A stretch of DNA of 64,000 nt. It comes from Chengkuizengella sp. SCS-71B (GTDB lineage Bacteria > Bacillota > Bacilli > Paenibacillales > KCTC-33759). Position 1 is the first letter of the stretch. Every line of letters starts with the position of its first letter. The DNA lies in the NCBI RefSeq assembly GCF_040100845.1, contig NZ_JAZHSH010000001.1, forward strand, positions 1,612,001 to 1,676,000, written 5' to 3'. The position numbers were made by a program, and so were the translations under genes. Below, one piece after another: positions 53,539-62,248 of the stretch. The notes under the pieces were generated by a model. The model saw nothing but the letters and a program-made list of their open reading frames with translations, had not been told where the DNA came from and ran no database searches.

Positions 53539-54216
53539 ATGAAAAAACGAATGATACTAATTCTATTGAGCTGTTTTACTATATTGATATTAATAGGTTG
53601 CAATGAAGATGTGCCAGTTATGGAGAACGTTGAGGACAGTAAAATGGAAAGAGCTTCGACTTTAACGCTTAGTCCCTCCGAATTTATTAAGGGAGATTCT
53701 GAAGTATTAGAAGCACATTTTGATGATTGGCAAACCGGAAAGGTCAACCTTCAATATACTGGTGATGAAAAATTGTTTGCTATTTCATATGACATATATG
53801 AACAAGGGAATATAACAAAGTCATCTCCTTTGATCTCAACCTTCAACAAAGGTAAATTTGATGGTAAGCTGTTAATTTCATTAATAGATGAAGATACAAG
53901 TGCAGACTTAAAAAAATATAATTTAGGATTGCAAATTATAGATGAGAGTTCAAAAAGTACTGTAAATAGTGACATTCCAGAATTTCAAATTCTTGATGGC
54001 GCAGCACACATGATATGGAAGTTAAATAAGGAAATCATTCTACAAGAAAAAGAAGAAGCTATCGTTTGGGGATATCTAGCTAATGAAAATAGTCTTATAA
54101 GTCCTAATATTTTGACAGAAGAAAATTTAAAAAAAGATTATGATTTTGCTTTTGTTATAAAAGTAACTCTCATTGATGAAGAGGATTATGATATGGAAGG
54201 AAAACAAGATGGATAA
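53539..54216 (+). CDS. Lipoprotein of unknown function
   Basis: 225 residues with a lipoprotein signal (MKKRMILILLSCFTILILIGC), then a beta-sandwich-like domain (TLTLSPSEFIKGDSEVLEAHF; KVNLQYTGDEKLFAISYDIYE). AAAGGAG 9 bases before the ATG. Membrane outer face. The end overlaps the Nudix gene by 8 bases, so the two are translated together. Confidence 0.75.
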   Translation: MKKRMILILLSCFTILILIGCNEDVPVMENVEDSKMERASTLTLSPSEFIKGDSEVLEAHFDDWQTGKVNLQYTGDEKLFAISYDIYEQGNITKSSPLISTFNKGKFDGKLLISLIDEDTSADLKKYNLGLQIIDESSKSTVNSDIPEFQILDGAAHMIWKLNKEIILQEKEEAIVWGYLANENSLISPNILTEENLKKDYDFAFVIKVTLIDEEDYDMEGKQDG

Positions 54217-54670
54217 ACTTGAAAAGATTTTTGGAGAGAAAAAAACAGATCAAACTTATATAAAGAGACCTAGCGTATATGGGATCATTTTTAATGATAC
54301 AAAAGATCAAATTATGACTGTTCAATCTTTAAAAACAGGCAATTATTTTTTACCAGGTGGAGGTATGGAGGATAAGGAAACGAAAGAACAATGTTTGCAC
54401 AGAGAAGCGTTAGAGGAGTTAGGTTGTAAGATCGAAATTGGCAAATACATTGGTTCAGCAGGGAACTACATTTATTCACCGACCTATGATACTTATTATT
54501 TTATGATAGGATATTTCTATTTTGCTAGAATCATTGAAAAAGTGAAAGAGTCTACAGAACCAGATGAAATTTATGGATGGATGGATACTTCAAAAGCGAT
54601 GAATGATTTGATACATGCACATCATAAATGGGCATTGGAAAAAGCGTTACAACCACCTCATTATATGTGA
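54209..54670 (+). CDS. Nudix hydrolase
   Basis: 153 residues from the ATG at 54209 (GGAAGG upstream). A complete Nudix box: GGGMEDKETKEQCLHREALE followed by ELGCKI, with REALEELG carrying the metal-binding glutamates. N-terminal VYGIIFNDTKDQIMTVQSLKTGNYFLPGG. Hydrolyses a nucleoside diphosphate linked to another moiety; substrate unknown. Contrast with the degenerate Nudix protein at 49806. Confidence 0.88.
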   Translation: MDKLEKIFGEKKTDQTYIKRPSVYGIIFNDTKDQIMTVQSLKTGNYFLPGGGMEDKETKEQCLHREALEELGCKIEIGKYIGSAGNYIYSPTYDTYYFMIGYFYFARIIEKVKESTEPDEIYGWMDTSKAMNDLIHAHHKWALEKALQPPHYM

Positions 54671-54697
54671 GTTTTCAGATAGGATGGAGGATACAAA

Positions 54698-55070
54698 GTG
54701 GCAACGGTAGTTTTACATAAAGTTAGTGGAAAAAGATACAGGTACGGGATATGGGGCTTATAAAGCTACTAGACCAGGTTTCATTGGTGGTGATTTATTT
54801 CCAAATGAAGAACAAGATGAGATCCCTGTTGCATCTGTATGTGATGAATTCGGAACTATTCAGTGGCTTTATACGAATGAACTCCAAGTAGTTGAAGTGG
54901 ATGGAAAAAGGATTGAAGATTTTAAAGAGAAGCTTTCAGTTTCTAATGATCGGGTACAGGAAAAACATAAATCTGAAGAAGTTCAAATTTGTCCCGCTTG
55001 TGACTTTAAAGTTGATTATAATCGAGTTGAATGTCCATCATGTGGTTTAACATTAGTAATTGAAGAATGA
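54698..55070 (+). pseudogene. Frameshifted paralogue of the following gene, zinc-ribbon tail
   Basis: GTG at 54698 with a good site (GGATGGAGG) opens MATVVLHKVSGKRY, which matches MAAIVLHKPSNKKY of the gene at 55171. Net loss of 8 bases relative to that gene (where it has ILL) then shifts the frame. The remainder (GTGYGAYKATRPGFIGGDLF ... DGKRIEDFKEKL) continues in another frame and adds a CPAC...CPSC zinc ribbon missing in the intact copy. An internal GTG at 54726 lacks a ribosome site. Confidence 0.65.
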
Positions 55071-55170
55071 AAGTATAGAACAAGTACAACTACAAAATCA
55101 TTCAATAGATGGACATATTAAAACGAATTAAATGAACAAATTATTAACGATAAAAAAAGGAGAAATAGAT

Positions 55171-55422
55171 ATGGCGGCTATAGTATTACATAAACCCAGT
55201 AATAAAAAATATATTTTGTTGGGCACAGGTTTTGGTGCATATAAATCCTCCAGGTCTAGCTTTTTAGGAGGAGATTTGTTTCCTAGTGAAGAAGAAGGTG
55301 AGTATCCTGTTGCCTCTGTAAGTGATGAATTTGGTCAAGTGAAATGGGTATATACTGAAGACTTACAGGTACTTAAAATAGATGGTAAATCACTAGATGA
55401 ATATAAGGATGAATTGATTTAA
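55171..55422 (+). CDS. Short conserved protein, intact member of tandem pair
   Basis: 83 residues from the ATG at 55171 (AAAAAAGGAG 9 bases upstream). MAAIVLHKPSNKKYILLGTG, FGAYKSSRSSFLGGDLFPSE, VASVSDEFGQVKWVYTEDLQVLKIDGKSLDEY. Small beta-rich domain, same plan as the broken copy before it. No function is known. Duplication followed by loss of one copy is evident. Confidence 0.65.
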   Translation: MAAIVLHKPSNKKYILLGTGFGAYKSSRSSFLGGDLFPSEEEGEYPVASVSDEFGQVKWVYTEDLQVLKIDGKSLDEYKDELI

Positions 55423-55482
55423 TTATGAATATAGGTATATATACAGAGCTTTTTCAGTTTTATAAGGAGAGCATCTAATACA

Positions 55483-55605
55483 ATGAACAATTCTATAAAG
55501 GTTTTTAAAATAAATTAATGGGCGGAAGATCAGAAGCTAATCGATTGGGATGAAAAGATGAGAAGTACGTGGGATTTATTCCATTTTGAATATTTAAATA
55601 GATAA
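55483..55605 (+). pseudogene. Frame with internal stop
   Basis: ATG at 55483 opens MNNSIKVFKIN, a TAA follows, then WAEDQKLIDWDEKMRSTWDL and FHFEYLNR in the same frame. Spacing from AAGGAG is long (13 bases). Probably a remnant. Confidence 0.3.
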
Positions 55606-55621
55606 TAGGGAGGAAGATTTA

Positions 55622-55693
55622 ATGGAAGATTTACGATATCCAATAGGGGATCTAAAAACAAGATTAGATTGGGGTGAAGAATATGATACCTAA
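55622..55693 (+). CDS. 23-codon leader or gene remnant overlapping the next start
   Basis: ATG with a strong site (AGGGAGGAAG). MEDLRYPIGDLKTRLDWGEE and YDT, then TAA. The start MEDLRYPIG resembles the N terminus of YfiT/BstA-type DinB proteins, so this may be the stub of a truncated gene. It overlaps the next start by 11 bases, so ribosomes leaving it would restart there. Confidence 0.4.
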   Translation: MEDLRYPIGDLKTRLDWGEEYDT

Positions 55694-56744
55694 TTTTTAT
55701 ATTATTGGTAGCGAAACAAAAAGACCGCCAAGTAAAAAAACGATTTTTACAGATGGGGCTCCTGATGATACTTTTCGTGAGGGTGTAGATATTGAGTTAA
55801 GTCATTGGATTCCTAATCAAACACCTGAGCTATACAAAGCAGATACATCAACAGAAATATGCATGAATTTTGTTGCAACAGAATCTTCCAAAGAATGGGA
55901 TTTAGCGATTAACAACCATTTAGATGTGGATGGTATTTTATCTGTGTTTACTTTAGTACACAGTGAATTTGCTTTAGAGCATCGTCACACAATAATTGGT
56001 GCAGCTGAGATTGGAGATTTCTGGGGATATTCTGAGCGACCTAGTCAAATATTGTTTCAAGGTCTCACAAAGCTGATGTTTGATTTAAAAGGGAAAGAAG
56101 ATATAAGAGAGATTTATGCAGTATGTTTTGAAAAAGTTTTTGAATTAATTAATGAAGAACCTTCAGATGTTGTGGTATTAGATGGATTAAATGCCTTACA
56201 AAAGTCTCTCAATAGAGTGAAATCAGGTGAAATTCAAAGGCACATTGTTTCTGATCATTTTGTAAATTATCAAATTCCTAAGGAGTTAGCTGAATTAGAT
56301 ATAGAAAAAGCCATCAAAATTCCTCGCTTTAATGACTTGTTACAAGATAATATGTGGTTAATCCCTTCTGTACGAAATCATTATGATCGTGAGAAGGTTC
56401 AACTAGTTTCCGTAGAAACACCTGAAGGCTGGTTTTACGATTTATGGTATCCAGGTTATATGTGGGCAGATACTCCAGATTCATGGCGTGCACCTGGGTT
56501 TGAATTTAGTGGCAGTACAAATGCCTATTACTACGGTCATGAGCCATTAAATAATGCAATAGTGGAACTAAATGATTTAGAGAAAGCAAAAGGACAATGG
56601 ATCTTAGCTAAACAATTAAGTCCATTTCAAAGTATTAAGGGTCGTGACTTTCCTGTAATTTTATCTTTCCTACATGAAGATAAACCAGCAGTAAGTTCAA
56701 TTTCTCCTAAAGATGTAACTTCAAAGTTAAGTAAAGCATTTTAA
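55683..56744 (+). CDS. Uncharacterised conserved protein, 353 residues
   Basis: From the ATG at 55683 (GGGGTGA upstream, inside the overlapping short frame). NFYIIGSETKRPPSKKTIFTDG, STEICMNFVATESSKEWDLAINNHLDVDGILSVFTLVHSEFALEHRHTIIGAAEIGDFWGY. The DHD-like segment NNHLDVDGILSVF recalls DHH-type phosphoesterase/metal sites, and WYPGYMWADTPDSWRAPGF is conserved-looking. I cannot name the family with confidence. Cytoplasmic, no signal. Confidence 0.65.
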   Translation: MIPNFYIIGSETKRPPSKKTIFTDGAPDDTFREGVDIELSHWIPNQTPELYKADTSTEICMNFVATESSKEWDLAINNHLDVDGILSVFTLVHSEFALEHRHTIIGAAEIGDFWGYSERPSQILFQGLTKLMFDLKGKEDIREIYAVCFEKVFELINEEPSDVVVLDGLNALQKSLNRVKSGEIQRHIVSDHFVNYQIPKELAELDIEKAIKIPRFNDLLQDNMWLIPSVRNHYDREKVQLVSVETPEGWFYDLWYPGYMWADTPDSWRAPGFEFSGSTNAYYYGHEPLNNAIVELNDLEKAKGQWILAKQLSPFQSIKGRDFPVILSFLHEDKPAVSSISPKDVTSKLSKAF

Positions 56745-56750
56745 TAATAT

Positions 56751-56793
56751 TGCGGTGATACTCCTTAACAATTTTATTGAGCTGATCACCGCA
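56751..56793. other. Hairpin without T-run after the gene at 55683
   Basis: TGCGGTGAT (56751-56759) pairs with ATCACCGCA (56785-56793), with CAAT/ATTG in the loop. No T-run, so either a weak terminator or a protein site. The remaining bases to 56967 show no gene. Confidence 0.55.
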
Positions 56794-56967
56794 GATGCGT
56801 AATCACCTTCACCGATTGAAGATCTATGTAATCTGTAATTTATATCGAATAAGTGTTTAGTAGTAGTTTGTACTTGTTCATATTCATAACAGCATGTATA
56901 ATATCAAACAAGAGATAGAAATCGATTTCAATAATTGTCTATTATAAAAAATAAGAAGGTGTAATTA

Positions 56968-58302
56968 ATGGAAGCAAGAGTAATAAGAACTGCAAAAAAT
57001 ACAGGAGATCGTTTAGAAGAGAAACAGCCATTACAATTAAAAGAAGACTTTAATAATCATATTCCTGTGATTGCGATCAATCCCGACGTAACTTACCAAG
57101 AACATATGGGATTTGGTGGAGCATTTACAGAAGCAGCTGCTTATACACTTAGTGAAATGTCAGATGAAAAACGTGCAGAAGTGATTAAAAAATATTTTGA
57201 CCCTACAGATGGACTAGGTTATACACTGGGAAGAGTTCATATTCATTCCTGTGATTTTGCATTAGGCAACTATACTTATATAGAAGAAGGAGATACTCAA
57301 CTTTCTACTTTTGATATGTCCCATGAAGATAAATGGGTAGTGCCAATGGTTCATGACGCTGTGAAGGCAGCGGGTCAAGAACTAACCATCTTAGCTTCTC
57401 CTTGGTCACCGCCAGCGTTTATGAAGACAAATAAAGAGATGAATTATGGTGGGTATTTATTACCTGAATTTCGCCAAGCCTGGGCAAACTATTATGTGAA
57501 GTTTATAGAAGGTATGAAGGAGAGAGGAATAGATATTTGGGGTGTAAGTGTACAAAATGAACCTGCAGCAATTCAAACATGGGATTCATGTATATATTCA
57601 TCCGAGGATGAGCGTGATTTTGTTAGAGATTATCTTGGTCCAACTTTTGAGCAGGCTGGAATGGGAGATAAGGCAATTATTATTTGGGATCATAACCGTG
57701 ATGTAATTGTTGAGAGAGCTTCTACAGTTCTTCTTGATGAGGAAGCAGCAAAATACGTATGGGGAACAGGGAATCACTGGTATGTAAGTGAAGAATTTGA
57801 GAACTTATCTGTTATACATGATTTATTTCCAGACAAGCACATTTTATTTACTGAAGGCTGTCAAGAAGGAGGACCTAAACCAGGGGAGTGGTTTACCGGA
57901 GAGAGATATGGTAGAAATATTATCGGGGACTTTAATAACTGGTCAAGAGGATGGTTGGATTGGAACTTAGTATTAAATGAAGAAGGTGGACCGAATCACG
58001 TAGGTAACTTATGTGATGCTCCTATTCTTGCAGATCGTAAAAAAGATGAGTTAATTATGAATAGCTCGTATTATTACATTGGTCATTTTTCAAAATTTAT
58101 TGTTCCAGGAGCAAAAAGAATTCAACATTCTATGAACTTACCTGAAAATGTATATGCAACTGCATTTAAAAATCCAGATGGAAGCATAGCAGTTGTAGTA
58201 CAAAATGAGCGTGACCATTTACAAGAGTTTTCTTTAGTTTGTAATAAAAAAGGTGCTGAGGTTGTAGTTCCTGAGCATTCAATAACGACGTTTATTTTTT
58301 AA
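56968..58302 (+). CDS. Glycoside hydrolase family 30 (glucosylceramidase-like)
   Basis: 444 residues, no signal peptide, so cytoplasmic or released. GH30 motifs: GFGGAFTEAAAYTLSEM, LGRVHIHSCDFALGNYTY, SPWSPPAFMKTN, acid/base E198 in VSVQNEPAA, nucleophile about E296 in ILFTEGCQEGG, and C-terminal VVVQNERDHLQEFSL. The family hydrolyses beta-glucosides, beta-xylosides or glucosylceramide. Substrate here is open. RBS AGAAGG. Alone, and convergent with proC. Confidence 0.88.
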   Translation: MEARVIRTAKNTGDRLEEKQPLQLKEDFNNHIPVIAINPDVTYQEHMGFGGAFTEAAAYTLSEMSDEKRAEVIKKYFDPTDGLGYTLGRVHIHSCDFALGNYTYIEEGDTQLSTFDMSHEDKWVVPMVHDAVKAAGQELTILASPWSPPAFMKTNKEMNYGGYLLPEFRQAWANYYVKFIEGMKERGIDIWGVSVQNEPAAIQTWDSCIYSSEDERDFVRDYLGPTFEQAGMGDKAIIIWDHNRDVIVERASTVLLDEEAAKYVWGTGNHWYVSEEFENLSVIHDLFPDKHILFTEGCQEGGPKPGEWFTGERYGRNIIGDFNNWSRGWLDWNLVLNEEGGPNHVGNLCDAPILADRKKDELIMNSSYYYIGHFSKFIVPGAKRIQHSMNLPENVYATAFKNPDGSIAVVVQNERDHLQEFSLVCNKKGAEVVVPEHSITTFIF

Positions 58303-58346
58303 ACTATTCACTTTATATAAAAGACACATGGATTTTTAAAAAATCG

Positions 58347-58419
58347 AAAAAAGAATGAAGCTGTTTTTAAAATGTACCCTTTGTAAAGGACATTTTATTT
58401 CTATGCTTCATTCTTTTTT
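58347..58419. terminator. Bidirectional terminator between GH30 gene and proC
   Basis: AAAAAAGAATGAAGC and GCTTCATTCTTTTTT form a 15-bp outer stem. Inside, AAAATGT and ACATTTT-type arms form a second. The inner loop has TTTAAAATGTACCCTTTGT (58366-58384), matching 40879-40897 at 18 of 19. The proC stop codon overlaps the 3' arm. Confidence 0.9.
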
Positions 58420-59266
58420 ACCTTGGAGTTATTTTAACCATTTCTCCCATTTCTTTGCATTTTTTTGCCGCAGCTTTAACGGCTTTTTGAATAGCGTCAT
58501 GAATTTGGTATGAATCTAAAGCTTCTATTGCTTTTTCAGTAGTTCCGCCAGGTGATGTCACTTTTCTTCGTAATTCTCCTGGATGTTCACTTGTTTTTTG
58601 TACCATATGAGCAGCACCAAGTATGGTCTGTTTTGTTAACTCCATAGCTTGGTCCTCTGATAACCCTCCTGCAACTCCTGCTTGAACCATGGCTTCCATC
58701 ATGTAATAGAAATAAGCAGGTCCACTCCCAGACAATCCAGTTACTATTTCTAATTTATTTTCAGGAACAACACATGTCATGCCGATTGCATTTAACACTT
58801 CTAAAGCGAGATTTTGTTGCTGTTCATTAACATTGGATGAAAAGCTAATACCAGTAGCACTTAAACCGATAGAACTTGATGTATTTGGCATTGTCCTTAC
58901 AATCGGATTATTGGATTTTAATAGATCATGGATTGTCTCTATAGTTAATCCTGCTACCACAGAAATAATGATTTGTTCTTCATTTATGAGTGGACTTAAT
59001 TCATGGAATGCTTTTTCAGCATCCTTTGGTTTCATGGCTAACACGAGTATATCTGATTGTTGAATCAACTTGTTCTTACTGTTTAAATCATTGCTAATTT
59101 GAACGTTATACAATGTACTTAATTGATTGAGTCTTTCTTGATTTTGTTGGTTCGTAACAGATATATGTTGAACTGGGAAAAGCTCTTTTTGAATTAGCCT
59201 TTTAAATATTGCCTCAGCTATGGAGCCTGCACCTATAAAACATATTTTTTTTGATAAAATAATCAT
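58418..59266 (-). CDS. proC: Pyrroline-5-carboxylate reductase
   Basis: 282 residues. FIGAGSIAEAIFKRLI (NADPH site), AMKPKD, SVVAGLTIETI, RTMPNTSSSIGLSATG, GLSGSGPAYFYYMMEAMVQAGVAGGLS, and TSPGGTTEKAIEAL at the C terminus. Last step of proline synthesis. Starts 15 bases after proA ends. AAAGG about 10 bases upstream of the ATG. Confidence 0.95.
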   Translation of the reverse strand: MIILSKKICFIGAGSIAEAIFKRLIQKELFPVQHISVTNQQNQERLNQLSTLYNVQISNDLNSKNKLIQQSDILVLAMKPKDAEKAFHELSPLINEEQIIISVVAGLTIETIHDLLKSNNPIVRTMPNTSSSIGLSATGISFSSNVNEQQQNLALEVLNAIGMTCVVPENKLEIVTGLSGSGPAYFYYMMEAMVQAGVAGGLSEDQAMELTKQTILGAAHMVQKTSEHPGELRRKVTSPGGTTEKAIEALDSYQIHDAIQKAVKAAAKKCKEMGEMVKITPR

Positions 59267-59281
59267 GATGAATCAACCTTT

Positions 59282-60529
59282 CTACTCTTTAATTTGCCCT
59301 GTGCCATGAATGACGTATTTTGTAGAAGTTAAGGCTGGTAATCCCATAGGACCACGTGCATGCAGTTTTTGTGTACTGATGCCAATTTCTGCTCCAAATC
59401 CAAACTCAAACCCGTCTGTAAAACGAGTGGAAGCATTATGATATACGGAGGTTGCATCTACTTCTTGAAGAAATTGGTTTGCATTTTTTTGATTTTCTGT
59501 CACGATACATTCTGAATGTTTTGTCCCATAAGTATGAATGTGATCAAGTGCTTCCTTTATGTTGCTTACGATCTTAACATTTAAAGTATAATCATTATAT
59601 TCAGTGGCATAATCTTCATCTGAAGCATTTTCAATCCAGGGTACCATATTTCTCGCAATGTTATTTCCTTTGATCTGAACATTTGATTCACGATATTTTT
59701 CAGCTAAGGAATGAAAATGCTCTTTAGCAAAGTTTTCATGTATAAGTAATGTTTCCATCGCATTACACACAGATGGACGTTGTACCTTTGCATTGAAAGC
59801 AATACTTTTAGCCATTTCAGGCTGAGCATATTTATCTATATAGGTGTGGCAAATTCCTGCACCTGTTTCAATGACAGGGACCGTTGCATTCCTTACGACG
59901 TTCTGAATGAGCGATGCACCACCTCTAGGGATCACTACATCTAATAAGCAGTTTAATTTTAACATTTCATTTACAGCGGAACGATTAGGGTCATTAATCA
60001 ATTGAATGGCTTCTATGGGAATATCTGTTGAACTTAAAGCTTCACGTAAAACCTCAACGATCATTTGATTGGAATTTAAAGCAGAGGAACCTCCACGAAG
60101 TACGATCGCATTTCCCGTTTTGAGACTCAAGCCTACTGCATCAACAGTAACATTCGGACGTGCTTCATAAATCATACCAATTACACCAATTGGTACCCTT
60201 ATCTTACGAATTAATAAGCCGTTTGGTCTTTTGATTTCTTCTAATAGCTCCCCAATTGGATCATTCAAATTTACAATTTGACGTAAACCTTCAGACATGC
60301 TTTCTATTCTTTGTGTATTAATTGCTAAACGATCCTGTAATGATTTGCTTAATCCATTTTCCTTCCCTAGTTCTAGATCCTGTTTATTTGCAGAAATGAT
60401 TTTACTTTGCTGATTAACTAGAGCATCTGCCATTACATTTAAAGCATAGTTTTTTTGCGTTGTTGTTAAGGAAACTAAGCTCTTGGATACTTCTTTAGCT
60501 AACGTTGCTTTTAGTTTTACTTCACCCAT
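59282..60529 (-). CDS. proA: Gamma-glutamyl phosphate reductase
   Basis: 415 residues from the ATG at 60529 (AAGGAGGG 8 bases upstream on the minus strand), the normal ProA length. GVIGMIYEARPNVTVDA, KTGNAIVLRGGSSALNSN, VIPRGGASLIQ, catalytic Cys in KVQRPSVCNAMETLL, and GTKHSECIVT. Reduces gamma-glutamyl phosphate to glutamate semialdehyde. Middle gene of proB-proA-proC. Confidence 0.96.
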   Translation of the reverse strand: MGEVKLKATLAKEVSKSLVSLTTTQKNYALNVMADALVNQQSKIISANKQDLELGKENGLSKSLQDRLAINTQRIESMSEGLRQIVNLNDPIGELLEEIKRPNGLLIRKIRVPIGVIGMIYEARPNVTVDAVGLSLKTGNAIVLRGGSSALNSNQMIVEVLREALSSTDIPIEAIQLINDPNRSAVNEMLKLNCLLDVVIPRGGASLIQNVVRNATVPVIETGAGICHTYIDKYAQPEMAKSIAFNAKVQRPSVCNAMETLLIHENFAKEHFHSLAEKYRESNVQIKGNNIARNMVPWIENASDEDYATEYNDYTLNVKIVSNIKEALDHIHTYGTKHSECIVTENQKNANQFLQEVDATSVYHNASTRFTDGFEFGFGAEIGISTQKLHARGPMGLPALTSTKYVIHGTGQIKE

Positions 60530-60596
60530 ACTCGATACCCTCCTTTTAAAAATTTCGACAAAGATGATAGTTCCTTTTAGGTTTGAATGTTTTGGG

Positions 60597-61706
60597 TTAG
60601 ATAAGTAGTTGTAGAGTAACCCATTCATCACGATGGATGACTTCTATGCGTTGTACATCAATTCTTTTTTTCACTTCGACTGTGGATAATCCAACTACGG
60701 CTTGCAACTGCCATGATGCATAATTTACTACTCCACGGCCGATAACTTTATTGGACTGATTTGTTACCTCGATAACGTCTCCAGGGTGAAATTCGCCCAA
60801 AACTTTTATAACACCAGCTGGCAATAAGCTTTTTCCACCTGTTAAAAGTGCATTCTCCGCTCCGTGATCAATTTCAATTTTCCCGTTAGTCAATGAATGA
60901 AATCCAAGCCATTGCTTTTTCATCGGGAGGTTGTGAAGCAGAGTGTCAAAGTAGGTACCCTTTCCTTTTTGTTCAACAGCCAACTTCATATCTAACGGCT
61001 TTGTAGCCTTTCCTATAAAAACAGGGACTCCACCGCGCATGGCGATTCTAGCAGCTTCTATTTTTGAACGCATACCTCCAGTTCCTACAGATGATCCAGC
61101 TCCTCCAGCAATGCGGAACATATTCTCATCTATTTCATCAACTCGGTGTATTTTTTTAGCGTTTTCGTTTTTGCGAGGGTCTGAAGTATAAAGTCCGTCT
61201 GTATCTGTAAAGATCATAAGCTGCTGTGCTTTTACTAAGTTAGCTACGAGAGCAGATAAAGAATCATTATCACCAAATTTTATTTCTTCAACAGAAACTG
61301 TATCATTTTCATTGATAATAGGAATCGTGTCAAAACGCATTAATTCTTCAAATGTATTTAAAGCGTTTTGCATTTGTTTACGATTTGTAAAATTGTTACG
61401 AGTTAATAAAATCTGTGCTACTTTACATTGATGTTTAGCAAATGCTTCGATATAAGCTTGCATTAATATGGCTTGACCTACAGCTGCAGCAGCTTGTTTT
61501 TCTTGTAGCATTTTAGGACGTTTTTCATAGCCTATAATTTTAAATCCAGCGGCAACACTGCCTGAGGTTACAAATAACACTTGGAAACCAGATTTTTTAA
61601 GATATACAATTTCCTTTGTAAAATAGTCTATTTTTGCGTGATCTAATTCACCTTCAGGTGTTGTAAGTGAACTGCTCCCAATTTTTACAACGATTCTTTG
61701 ATGCAT
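60597..61706 (-). CDS. proB: Glutamate 5-kinase
   Basis: 369 residues from the ATG at 61706 (a GTG three codons up is possible). KIGSSSLTTPEGEL, VTSGSVAAG, IINENDTVSVEEIKFGDNDSLSALVA, TDTDGLYTSDPRKNENA, GTGGMRSKIEAA, and a C-terminal PUA domain (ITNQSNKVIGRGVVNYAS-like: IEVTNQSNKVIGRGVVNY). Phosphorylates glutamate for proline synthesis. Feedback inhibition by proline is usual. Expression set by the T-box upstream. Confidence 0.96.
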   Translation of the reverse strand: MHQRIVVKIGSSSLTTPEGELDHAKIDYFTKEIVYLKKSGFQVLFVTSGSVAAGFKIIGYEKRPKMLQEKQAAAAVGQAILMQAYIEAFAKHQCKVAQILLTRNNFTNRKQMQNALNTFEELMRFDTIPIINENDTVSVEEIKFGDNDSLSALVANLVKAQQLMIFTDTDGLYTSDPRKNENAKKIHRVDEIDENMFRIAGGAGSSVGTGGMRSKIEAARIAMRGGVPVFIGKATKPLDMKLAVEQKGKGTYFDTLLHNLPMKKQWLGFHSLTNGKIEIDHGAENALLTGGKSLLPAGVIKVLGEFHPGDVIEVTNQSNKVIGRGVVNYASWQLQAVVGLSTVEVKKRIDVQRIEVIHRDEWVTLQLLI

Positions 61707-61867
61707 AATAATCACACTTTCTGTATTTTTATTCCCTCCATATAATAAAAGGTCCGTTCGGAGCCTCTTGATGAGATAGACCGAATACTATTTGAGCAAG
61801 ACTTGCTGACTGTCAATATTTCTTTAAAACATCGTTGTGGTCATAGGCAGTTCTTTTTATTTTTAAT

Positions 61868-62105
61868 AAAACAAAAAAAAGACTTCATCCAGTAAAGGAC
61901 GAAAGTCTTTGCTTCCGCGGTACCACCTTCGTTGATAAATGATCAATATTTATCCGACTCTATCCCTAGATAACAGTAGGGGACTGTTCAACTCTTCGTT
62001 GACCATTCAGGGGCAGGTTCGGTAAGCCTTCAAGGTAAATTTTCGCAGCCAAGAAATTTACTCTCTGAACAGAAGTGACTAACCTACTATTCCCATCACT
62101 ATGTT
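61868..62105 (-). promoter_or_regulatory. T-box leader of the proBAC operon, likely proline-specific
   Basis: On the minus strand the T-box sequence AAGGTGGTACCGCGG lies at 61915-61929 and is followed by the terminator AAAGACTT/AAGTCTTT with eight T (61872-61910). AGAGAG (62061-62066) and TGGCTG (62046-62051) mark stem I. GAACCT with CCT at 62015-62017 is the likely specifier, a proline codon, matching the genes controlled. Uncharged tRNA-Pro would favour read-through. The 160 bases between it and proB hold nothing clear. Confidence 0.88.
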
Positions 62106-62118
62106 TTTGCTTTTTATA

Positions 62119-62147
62119 AGAATATCATGGGGGATCATGTTTGTAAA
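62119..62147 (-). promoter_or_regulatory. Promoter of the proBAC T-box transcript
   Basis: On the minus strand TTTACA (62142-62147) and TATTCT (62119-62124) with a 17-base spacer, just ahead of the T-box leader. Confidence 0.7.
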
Positions 62148-62248
62148 TCCTAAATAAGCATAAAATTTAATGCTTAACCCATTTTTTTAATGTATAATTA
62201 TTTTTGGTTTGTAAGATATGATAAAAAAAGCTAAGAGGAGAATACAAC

